Positions 55,695 to 64,000 of a DNA stretch of 64,000 bases are shown here, piece by piece. Where the stretch lies: positions 87,026,960 to 87,090,959 of the forward strand of contig OY998176.1 in NCBI GenBank assembly GCA_963921935.1. The letters run 5' to 3'. Under the pieces are notes generated by a model. It was given only the letters and a program-made list of their open reading frames with translations. It made no database searches and was not told where the DNA came from. This stretch comes from Galeruca laticollis. Lineage: Eukaryota > Arthropoda > Insecta > Coleoptera > Chrysomelidae. The position numbers were made by a program, and so were the translations under genes. Within the stretch, counting starts at the first letter, position 1, and each line of letters starts with the position of its first letter.

Positions 55695-55697
<3 letters not shown>
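54363..55697 (+). repeat. 3' LTR, truncated at its end
   Basis: Matches 50171-51511 with few substitutions plus a 13-base deletion in 'tttaatttcatatgtg' (~55515) and small indels. The remaining ~215 bp of the 5' LTR have no counterpart. Confidence 0.88.

Positions 55698-55745
<48 letters not shown>
55694..55745. repeat. (TA)n microsatellite at 3' LTR edge
   Basis: About 25 TA units, with one AA step, replacing the last part of the LTR. Confidence 0.9.
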
Positions 55746-55752
<7 letters not shown>

Positions 55753-55870
55753 TTGACTTTTTTTCTTGGACCTTGAAGTTTATATTTTTTTTTCATTTAT
55801 ATTTCTTGGGAATTTTTGGTCCTGGATTAATTAAAATATTAGATGGTTTTTAAATTCTCAAATTTATAAT

Positions 55871-55917
55871 GTATTTCATTGACGTTTCGGTCGTTTTTGA
55901 CCTTCATCAGAATATAC
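55871..55917 (-). ncRNA. hammerhead ribozyme-like motif (type I, minimal stem III)
   Basis: On the minus strand CTGATGA (55910-55904) is followed by stem II GGTC/GACC with an AAAAAC loop, then GAAAC and GTC (to 55881). Stem I can form between GTATATT just before the core (55917-55911) and AATGAAATAC just after GTC (55880-55871), pairing GTAT with ATAC and TT with AA. All core positions (CUGAUGA, GAAA, cleavage triplet GUC) fit. Near-absent stem III is known for hammerheads in Penelope-like elements. No coding part of such an element was seen beside it. Confidence 0.65.
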
Positions 55918-56359
55918 AAAACACTAAAAGAGAATTGGTTCTTAATATCCTAGTGTATACAACGTAAAACTATGACATACCTGTGGATTATATTCCAGCG
56001 AGTGCCACATCACATTAAAATAAACTAAAATAAAATGATACATTTAAAAAGATTTTACCAGTAACGGTGTGTGTAAATCAACTTTCATAGTAGTTCTGGT
56101 GTCTAAGTCTAATGGTATTATTTGAGAATGTTGTTTTTCTCTCTATACGCATTTATTTCTTTTTAATAAATAGTTATTATGGTTTTTGTTGAGTTTTGTT
56201 TCTCCGTTTGTCAAACATCTGGATTTTCTACTAATAACGATTTAAAATAAGCACTATTCATCTTAAAATAGGAAAATTGTCCTTCTCAAACACTACAAAA
56301 CACCTTAAAACCCCACAAAATACAAAGTAAACCGTTTTATAACTATAAAACTCTGCACC
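55918..56359. other. non-coding, possible Penelope-like terminal repeat
   Basis: No recognised gene. It may belong to the retroelement carrying the hammerhead motif. Confidence 0.3.
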
Positions 56360-56935
56360 TTTCTAAACAGAAATGACTGTACTGAATCCAATGTTTGATC
56401 TTCGCCGCCATATTGACAGCTTAAATGTCACGTGCTTTGGATTGCCTAATTTCAAAAATAAATTGAATATTACTTCTATTAACCTTTGGACCGATTCTCA
56501 AATTGCTTTATGCTGGTGCAAAGGCGAGCCAAGTCGTTGGTTCGTTTTTGTAGGCAACAGAGTTGTCACGATTCAAAATTTAACAAACAATTATGCCTGG
56601 AGATACGTAAACACAACTGATAACCCAGCTGATATAGTTTCACGCGGCGCAAATGAAAAAAAACCTAATTTCAAATGATCTCTGGTGGCTTGGACCTAAA
56701 TTTCTTTTGAATCCAAAATTTTGGCTATCGACATTTTCAAAAGTCTCGAGTTATAATAAATTACAAAAAACAGTAGCGTACGTTCTCAGATTTATTTCGA
56801 ATTGCAAAAAACGAATCAAAAACTTTGGACCATTATCAGTTCCTGACTTAGATAATTCTGAAAAATTCATTATCAAAATCATTCAACTGAATTATTTTGA
56901 AAAAGAAATTGCAGAATCAGGTGCGTAGCTACCGC
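56360..56935 (+). pseudogene. BEL/Pao pol: RNase H region
   Basis: The frame 56373-56678 has 'INLWTDSQIALCWCKGEPSR' (an RNase H acidic site), 'FVFVGNRVVTIQ' and 'WRYVNTTDNPADIVSRGA', signature blocks of BEL/Pao. After a frameshift the frame 56653-56928 has 'NDLWWLGPKFLL', the start of the linker to integrase. The integrase is missing. Confidence 0.8.
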
Positions 56936-57290
56936 CTTATCAATTATACGGGGCCCCCGCGTGCGTAAGCAAAATTAATAAAAACTTCCCAACATTTTTT
57001 TTTCAGAAATGACGAAAGTCAAAAAAAGCAATTCTTTTTTCTCCGCGTAAAGCGTGCGTTCAAAAGTTGGTAACACTCTACATCGGTTATCGCGGGCTGC
57101 GGGATTTCCCCGTTTAAGTCATTTACTTCAACAGGGGAATCCCACAATAATCGATGTATACATATGATACGATGATACACGGAGAGCAATGTTTATTAAC
57201 GCGTTTTATTTACTTGGACATTACATTGTAACAGAATACAAACAATTGTTCTTCTGGCTTAGTAGTATTAGTAGTGATTTGTAAAAAACA
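56936..57290. other. spacer, moderately GC-rich
   Basis: 'ggggcccccgcgtgcgtaag' near 56950 stands out, and 'tcatcggttatcg...atcgatgt'-like words repeat inverted near 57080 and 57150. No gene was recognised. Confidence 0.3.
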
Positions 57291-59310
57291 ATGAGTGAAA
57301 GGAAAAGAGATTATCCCAGCGGAGCTACCAAAAGAAAAAGTAAATACAAAAGGGAGGAGTTTATAAAAAAATGCCCAAAATTTCTTCATTTTTTCAGACA
57401 CTAGCTCCTGTGAGTGATTTAGAATTGCAAAGGTATGTACTACCCAACCCATTTATCAGTACTACACAACCCGCGTAGAGCCTGCGTATGTCTGAACACT
57501 CTCTAACCGTAACCTTACGTAATTTATTTAACATATATTTTTGAAATTTATCAAAACATTCGATTTTATTTTTTAATAATTATATTTTCATATTCTTCTG
57601 AAGCACGTTCTTCATCAGATGTCCATTCGGAAATAGAGGAAACCCAAATCGACGATTCTGAGATATCTGAAGATTGTGATATAGTTTCATCAGAAAGAGG
57701 AAATTTTGGTGACAATCCAACTGAATGCGAACGAAAAATTATACTTAAATTGGGTCCATTTAAGCCACAAGGACCGTTTCCAAAATATTCAGAAAGTAAC
57801 CGACCTTTTTCGGTCTATTATTATTCATATATCAATAAGACGGGCATAAAAATTCCAAGACCATGGTTATGTTAGTCTAATGTTTTAAACAAACCGTATT
57901 GCCACTTCTGTTGGTTATTAGCAGATCGTCAAAGCAAATCGTACTCCTCTGCATGGGTTAACGGTGTTTCCATTAGAAGCAATTTTACGCAAACTATACT
58001 TGACCATGAAAAGTCACAGCAACATATTAATGCATCCCTATCTTATAATAATTGGTTACAAGGAAATACTATCGATAATCTATTGCAAAGTGAAATCAAT
58101 AGTAAAATTACATTCTGGAGAGATGTATTGCATCGTATAATTAATGTTATAATTACTTTAGCATCTTGTAATCTACTTTTAAGAGGCCATGATTCTGATT
58201 CTGGACATTTTATGGCAATTTTACGTTTGCTATCTAATTATGATGCAACTTTAAAAGAACTTCTTCTAAAACCAAAAGGCAAAATAAATTATTTAAGCCC
58301 TACGATTCAAAATGAAATTATTAATTTTCTTGGTACCACAGTTAGGAACAATATTATCTCAGAAATTAAAAAAGCTCCATTTCTGACAATAATTCTAGAT
58401 ACAACACATAACTTGTCAAACATTTACCAACTTTCTGTAGTTTTTCGATACATGTCGATTACAGAAAATGATGATAATGTGCCTAAAGAATTAAAAATCT
58501 GTGAGTCCTTTTTGGGGTTTATTGCAGTATATGATTGCAGAGCTAAAGTACTTAAAATTGAAATTTTAAATACGATTAAAGAATATGGAATTGATTTGAC
58601 TAAATGTAGAGGACAGGGTTACGATGGAGCAAATGTTATGTCGGGTGTTTATGGAGGATTACAAACCCTAATAAGAGAGCATGCTCCGAATGCCGATTAT
58701 GTTCTTTGTGCTGCGCACGCATTAAATTTAGTTTTAAACGATGCTGCGAAACATGTTCGTGAAGTGTCGACTTTTTTCGATAATTTAGAGAAAATATAAA
58801 TTTTTTTTGGCAATTGTATGCAACGCTGGGCAATGTTAAGTGACGATTCATCTGAAAAATATTTAATAACCCTTAAAAAGGTATGTCCTACCAGATGGTC
58901 TTCAAGTAACGACGCTTTATTACCGGTAAAGAAAAATTATTTATTAATCATGAAAACTTTGTACCAACTAAATTTGATTTAGAAAAAAAAAGATGGACGT
59001 GAAGAATGTAAAAATATAATTAACATTTTAGAGAGTTATGATTTCTTGGTGCTTGTCACATTTTTTTCTTCACTATTTGAAATCATTAATCCTGTTTCTA
59101 AAGCTTTACAGCATGAAAATAATGACTCACGAAAAACTAGTATTTTATTAAGTAATCTTTTGAATAAACTGTGCGAATTAAGAATTCAAAATTCATTCAA
59201 TAGTTTGCTAAATGAGTCCAAAGATTTAGCAAAAGAGTGGAGGGTGATAACGGTTTTTAAAAACAAAAGGCGTTTTTTGATGAGTTGTCACAAGATGAGA
59301 TAATTAATAA
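57291..59310 (+). pseudogene. hAT-like / TTF-ZMYM-type transposase, 3'-truncated
   Basis: Exon 1 (57291-57432) is basic and ends at a GTATG donor; exon 2 starts about 57604. A TTF-type zinc finger region reads 'YCHFCWLLADRQSKS' after a TAG at ~57871. A DUF4371-like part follows ('FWRDVLHRIINVIITLASCN', 'LLRGHDSDSGHFMAILRLL'), then the hAT nuclease start with 'FLTIILDTTHNLSN' (first D) and 'CRGQGYDGANVMSG' (second D), 'ADYVLCAAHALNLVLNDAAK' and, after stops, 'CPTRWSSSNDAL'. The C-terminal dimerisation part with the last E is missing, because copia sequence begins at ~59310. Such proteins derive from hAT transposons; this one has at least three breaks. Confidence 0.75.
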
Positions 59311-60781
59311 GGATAATTGGATTGAAGCTATGTAGAACGAATATGAAGCTCTTATCGAAAATTGTATTTGGGAGGTAGTTGACTTACCCCCTGGCAAAAA
59401 AGCTGAAAATTGTAAAGGAGTTTTTAAAACAAAACTCCAAAATAACAATATGATTCAGTATAAAGATCGTTTGGTAATAAAAGGTTGTGCTCAAAGAAAA
59501 TGTATCGATTTTGAAGGAACCTACTCTCTTGTGGTTCGATACAGCACAATGAGGTATCTACTTGCACTAGCAGCAGTAAATAACCTCGATACTGACCGTA
59601 TGGATGCAGTTATTGCGTTTCTGCAAGAGAGAGAAGAGATATATATGACCCCCCAGTAGGTAACACAAATCAAGTTTGTCGTTTAAAAAAATCATTATAT
59701 GGTCTCAAACAAGCGAGTTGTGTATGGAACCAAAAGTTATACTCATTCTCCAAACAAGTTGGAATTGAGCAATCCCGAACTGACCCTTGCATGTACCATA
59801 AAATTTCAATTAATTCAAAACTGATCATAGTTGTTTATGTAGATTATATGATCATTTTGTCCAATAATACCGAGGCAAAAAATTAAAAGCTCAGTTGAGG
59901 AAGAACTTTAAAATGAAAGATTTCGGACCAGCCAAAAAGATACTAGGATTTCAGATAACCAGGGATAGAATCAATAAAAAGCTTTGGATTGACCAAGAAG
60001 ATTATTTAAAGAGGTTTTAAAAAAAATAATATGGATCGAAGCAATCCAGTTGATACTCCGATGTGTGTAGGTGAGAAATTACTAAAAGAACAGTCACCAA
60101 CCCACGAAGAAGAAAATAAACATAGGGAGAATATTCCATATCAAGAAGCAGTTGGCAGTTTGTTATTTGCATCACAGATATCGAGATCTGATATAAGTTA
60201 TGCAATCAGCTGTGTAAGTCGTTTCAACCAAAATCCTGGACCAGCTCATTAGTGTGCAGTTAAACGAATTTTTCGTTTATTTGAAGGGAACCCTACATTA
60301 CCGCTTAGAATTCAGTGGCGAGAAAGCTGGTGATTCGGATATTATTGGCTACTGTGTCGCGGATTGGGGCAGTGATCCAAACGATAGGCGTTCAATATCC
60401 GGATATATTTTCTTGAAAAATGGTTCTCCAATTTCTTGGAATAGTAAGACGCAGCCTACTATAGCCTTAAGCACAAAAGAAACAGGGTATATGGCTATGT
60501 CATCTGCTGTACCAGAGGCTTTGTGGCTTTAGATACGAAGTCAACTTTATTATATATAGACAATCAAAGAGCTCAGAAATTGTCATTAAATGGTGCTTAT
60601 CAAGCTCGTACGAAGCATATTGATGTGAGACATCATTTCTTGAAAGAGAAAATTGATAATGGTATTATATCGCTTAAGTACGTGCCAACAAATTTTATGT
60701 TAGCAGATTCATTTATGAAGCCGTTGGAAAAAGTGAAATTTCTCAACTGTATTAGAGGTCAAGGACTTCAAATAGGGAGGG
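59311..60781 (+). pseudogene. Ty1/copia pol: RT and RNase H, 5'-truncated
   Basis: The first readable block is 'NEYEALIENCIWEVVDLPPG', then 'YKDRLVIKGCAQRK', 'TDRMDAVIAFLQ' (RT motif A) and, after a TAG at ~59657, 'GLKQASCVWNQKLY'. The catalytic motif reads Y-V-D-Y where Y-V-D-D is expected (~59835), a loss of a key Asp. RNase H pieces follow at 60031-60792: 'YQEAVGSLLFASQISRSDIS', 'YCVADWGSDPNDRRSISGYI', 'LSTKETGYMAMSSAV', 'TKHIDVRHHFLKEKI' and 'VPTNFMLADSFMKPLE'. Its polypurine tract (AATAGGGAGGG) runs into the LTR. Confidence 0.88.
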
Positions 60782-61416
60782 TGTTGAAGTAAATTTGAAA
60801 TAGTCTATTAATTTAGTGTTCTATGGCGTTGACTAGATATAATCTAGTCGGTTGAATAAGAACTGTCAGCAATGTAATGTCATATATATTAGAATATAAA
60901 ATACTCTTCTAGTAGATTGTAGATTTTGTATATTGTTTTAATTAGTAAAAAGGTATATAATCATACCAAGAAAAAAAGAATATCCATCCCAATATTTGCT
61001 TTTACAAGAAAGAAAAATCGTTAAAAACAACAAAAAATCAATTTCTATTTGAGTTCTGAGTTATGTTTCAACGGGGCCCAATATGTTCGGGAAACACGTT
61101 CCCAAACCGAATTCTCCTACATATTAAATTTGTCTCACATATTATGACATGTAAAGTTTCGAGTAATATTCGTGGGACAGTATTTGGTTAAGTTAGGTTA
61201 ATCAATGGCGTGACGCCACATATTGTGTACAGCCATACCTTAACTGTTCTCTTCTTAAAAAACAAAGACTGTTGTTTAGAAAAAAGTAAAAAATTAATTA
61301 AACGTTTTCTTTTCATCGCTTCAGTTTTACATCCTGAAATTACTATTATAATAAAGATTATGTTCTAGTTGTAACGTAGTTCCAACTATTTGCCCAATTT
61401 ATAGGAAATTATAACA
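60782..61416 (+). repeat. Ty1/copia LTR (single, shared)
   Basis: 635 bp starting TGTTGAAG right after a polypurine tract and ending ATAACA right before a primer site, so both borders are defined by function. TGTT and AACA are inverted. It acts as 3' LTR for the pol at its left and as 5' LTR for the gag at its right. Confidence 0.82.
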
Positions 61417-61430
61417 GGTTATGGGCCCAG
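61417..61430 (+). other. copia primer-binding site
   Basis: GGTTATGGGCCCAG, the sequence used by copia-type elements with a fragment of initiator tRNA-Met. Confidence 0.8.
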
Positions 61431-61553
61431 GACGATTTGGATTATAAAATTTTGAAAATTCTCAGCAGACGACGCAATTCGTACTTTTAATCGAGGTAAA
61501 AGCAGACGACGAACTTTTCCTACTAAAAAGACGACGAAGAATCTGATTCGAAG

Positions 61554-62209
61554 ATGGAAGATCTAAAACTCGAAAAGCTTAATCCAGAGAATTATCGATA
61601 TTGGTCGATGCGCGCACAGGGGATTCTGGAGGTGAAGAATTTGTGGAATGCTATAGATCCTGGTTTCAATGATACCCAAATTCAAGAACCCAAAAATAAA
61701 AAGACTGATCACAGTGCGAAGTCGATATTATATCTGTTGATTGGAAATGATAGTCTCGACGATGTTATGGAGTGCAAGACGGCAAAAGAAGTATGGGAGA
61801 CGTTGGAAAGCATACACACAAAATATGATACTTGGCAGGATACTTGAAGGATTTCGTAAATACTACTAAGAATCAGAACGAATCAATCCATGAGTATTTA
61901 ACGAGACGTAATAGCCTCTATCATAAAGTCAAATGTGCAGGGTATGATTCAAATGAAAAAATTCAAGCAGGTTTCACGATACTCGGTTTACCAAGCCAGT
62001 ACGAGTATCTCGCAAGAAACCTCAGAGCAGACAATGATGATTTGAATATGGCCTCTCTGAAATCAAAATTGTTGGAGAAAGAACGGAGGATAGAAAACAC
62101 ATGTAGAACAGAAGGTGAAGACGAAGCAAAAGCACTGACAGTAAGAAGAAAGTACGGAAGAAACTATAAACACAATAGACGAACCACTTCTAACAGATTA
62201 TACGTTTAA
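61554..62209 (+). pseudogene. Ty1/copia gag
   Basis: Frame 61554-61847: 'LNPENYRYWSMRAQGILEVK' and 'KTAKEVWETLESIHTKYD'. After a frameshift near 61840, frame 61832-62209: 'YLKDFVNTTKNQNESIHEYL' and 'AGFTILGLPSQYEYLARNLR'. These are the usual copia gag (UBN2-type) blocks. The zinc knuckle and everything downstream are absent, so the right-hand copy is truncated. Confidence 0.85.
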
Positions 62210-62501
62210 ATTTTGCTTCTAATTGGCGATGAGAATAACATATACAGTCTACAGTCCTGTGCAGCAACAAGTGCAGGATACTTTCTATGAAAGCGTGAAA
62301 AGGCCTCCTTCAGCACCTTAAGCGTCTTTATTTAATTTTCGAATTTACGTCTTTGTATAATCAATTCATCAGGTATATAAATAAAAAAACTCTTACTGCA
62401 TGCTGTTCTTTTATTTTGGTAAACTGGTACCTACTTAATAATAAATTTAAATAACAAACATTACAAGTTTCATCAACAAAATAATTATTTAAGTTTTGTA
62501 T
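62210..62501. other. spacer; includes CSP gene 2 polyadenylation region
   Basis: No gene was recognised. AATAAA-like words on the minus strand lie near 62410, about 90 nt after the CSP stop. Confidence 0.4.
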
Positions 62502-62698
62502 TTACAGCTCTATTCCTTCTTCTTTGAGCTCTTTTTCGTAGCTTTTTACATAAACATGTTCGGGATCGTAAACAGCCTCAAGTTCGTTGAACCATTCTCG
62601 TTTATTTTTCAATAAGTAACGTAAAATCTTTTTCGCCCCATTTTTCTGAGCTTCAGTACATTTAGCACATTTCGTTTTCAATGCGTCCGGTAAAACTC
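62502..62698 (-). CDS. second chemosensory protein (CSP/OS-D), last exon
   Basis: The exon follows a CTTTTCAG acceptor and encodes 'GVLPDALKTKCAKCTEAQKN', 'AKKILRYLLKNKREWFNELE' and an acidic C-terminus ending 'EEGIEL' and TAA. The C-x-x-C pair, phase-1 start and length match exon 2 of CSP gene 1, but the proteins are clearly different. The exon with the signal peptide and first two Cys is not seen in 62699-64000, so it lies beyond the window and the intron is at least 1.3 kb. Confidence 0.92.
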
Positions 62699-64000
62699 CT
62701 GAAAAGAACAAATTTTCGTTATTCAATGCCGACTAATATTGAAAAAATAAAACCAATAATCATAAAAATGGTTAATGTCCGCTTGACATTGAGCAATGCA
62801 ACCTGCAAGAAATTACGTGCAATTTATTGAAAGGTCAAAATATTGCATATGACGAATCTTGCTCGTTGCCTGACATTATGCAAGGCTCTTGCAATTGAAG
62901 CATGGTTGCCACTAACCAAAAAGGAACCCTTTTCTCTTCTGTGTGGCCATCCCTCCATAAGTAAACTAACCTCCAATTTTATTAAATTTTTTGTGATCTG
63001 TTTAAAAATGAAAATAGCAAAATAAAAAATGTGCTCTAGTCAATGAACTGATCTGGCTTTTCGGAAACGATTATCCTAGATCAGATAGACCACCTATAAG
63101 CTGATTGCGGATCCTAACGACACGTTCTGTTTTTTGTGGACATGACAAATTCAAAACTTAATAAAACCCTTTTATTTTTATTACTTTAGTTTCGTGCGTT
63201 GTGCGTTTATCTCTTTTTCATGTACTTCTTTCTATCTTGTAAAGCTATAATTTGTTTCTCACTCATCATTTATACTAAATTTTAATATCAACAAACTATT
63301 TTTTATAGCGAAAAGCCAACAATTACAAAACACCGCAAGTCTCAGCAGCCTGCCAACTACGTGGCTTAAAGAATTAATAACTTCCTAGATTGAATGAAAC
63401 AAAAACGAAAGTTTCATACCAATAAGCTATTTTTATTTCGAAAAGCCAAAAAGGACAAAATGCAACCTGCGCACTACACGGCTTAAATAATTAATAACAT
63501 TTTAGGTTAAAGAAAACCAAAACAACCCGTCAGCTAATCGCATTTACTCACCAGTATGCTGGGGTAGAAATAATCGAAACATATGATTATGATCCGCTCA
63601 GCTTTTTTTACTTTCCGAACGTAAGTGAACGTGATCCGGATTACTTTCCGAACATTCAGATAATCATCAGGGGGTTAACCCGATCATAGTTTCCTAAAAG
63701 CCTTATCGGAAATGTTTGCATTTTTTAACTTAGTTTCTTGGGTGAAATTATGAATTCTTGAATGCCTCATCTAATATTAATATTTATCTTTATTCTGATT
63801 CTTCTTCCGAATTTCGTTAGAAAACTGTATTCTGCTTCTTCTGCCTTATCTTTATTTAAATATTTTATTCAAATATATTCTTTTTTCTTTGTATTTATTG
63901 TATGTTAGTTACTCTATTTCTTAATCTTGAAGAATTCTTTGCATATAATTTTCATTAATAATTTGCCATTACCGCCAAATTAAACTAATTTGTTCATTTG
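62699..64000 (-). other. intron of CSP gene 2 (to window edge)
   Basis: No exon was recognised on either strand. It contains a diverged tandem duplication at ~63308-63530. Confidence 0.55.
63308..63530. repeat. diverged tandem duplication (~125 bp units)
   Basis: Both units share 'gcgaaaagccaa' or 'tcgaaaagccaa', an 'acaaaa' block, 'gc(c/g)aactac' or 'gcgcactac' with '(g/c)ggcttaaa(g/t)aattaataac'. Confidence 0.65.

Larger units (their letters stand above)
50171..55697 (+). mobile_element. gag-only LTR retrotransposon (TR-GAG-like)
   Basis: Two direct repeats (50171-~51722 and ~54363-55697), about 98% alike by eye, enclose a primer site, one 454-residue coiled-coil ORF, a degraded A/G-rich stretch and a polypurine tract. 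No protease, RT, RNase H or integrase is present, and the inside is only ~2.6 kb, so it must rely on another element. The second LTR lacks its last ~215 bp, replaced by a (TA)n run. Confidence 0.88.

Overview
The window looks like nuclear DNA from an insect with a large, AT-rich, transposon-crowded genome. A beetle is my guess, but the sequence does not prove it. The insect call rests on chemosensory protein (CSP/OS-D) exons with the canonical four-cysteine pattern, a 5' fragment of eukaryotic 18S rRNA, spliced genes with GT-AG introns, and many insect-type transposons. Almost everything else is mobile DNA, much of it nested and decayed.

Layout. 0-5 kb: a dead Ty3/gypsy element (minus strand) with gag fused in frame to RT by an internal deletion. 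5.3-7.6 kb: a TE-associated protein remnant and tandem-repeat array A. 7.5-10.7 kb: a P/THAP-type transposase remnant split by a complete pogo/jerky-like element with TIRs and a TA target duplication. 10.7-15.2 kb: an IS630/Tc1-like fragment, then a Tc1 element with roughly 330-350 bp TIRs that carries a nested tyrosine-recombinase (YR) element. 15.7-21.1 kb: two non-LTR retrotransposon relics; the second is split by a complete, apparently intact PIF/Harbinger element. 21.5-28.1 kb: hairpin-rich DNA, then array B, which is split by an ISL2EU-type element (SWIM/YqaJ nuclease plus THAP-DDE transposase). 28.2-34.6 kb: a second YR fragment, two more PHD-tailed pogo/jerky-like relics and array C. 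35.5-36.5 kb: a spliced THAP-domain gene. 37.3-37.8 kb: an orphan 18S 5' end.

38.4-46.7 kb is a two-exon CSP gene on the minus strand whose ~7.9 kb intron holds a fold-back element, an RTE relic, a piggyBac relic and an IS630/Tc1-like transposase. 47.3-49.3 kb: a Harbinger exon, a BEL/Pao scrap and a second THAP exon. 50.2-55.7 kb: an LTR element with ~1.55 kb LTRs, a tRNA-Lys-type primer site and one long coiled-coil gag-like ORF but no pol. 55.9 kb: a hammerhead ribozyme-like motif. 56.4-62.2 kb: a BEL/Pao fragment, a hAT-like gene, and a Ty1/copia pol-LTR-gag arrangement. 62.5-62.7 kb: the last exon of a second CSP gene, whose first exon lies beyond the right edge.

The two CSP genes share strand, intron phase and exon design and are probably part of a CSP cluster swollen by transposons. 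The strongest new-biology leads are the intact Harbinger element with interleaved antisense genes, the ISL2EU element with its nuclease, the gag-only LTR element, the YR element with hairpin and repeated ends, the array family with a shared conserved head, and the hammerhead-like motifs. All calls come from reading the sequence and from family knowledge; no database search was run.
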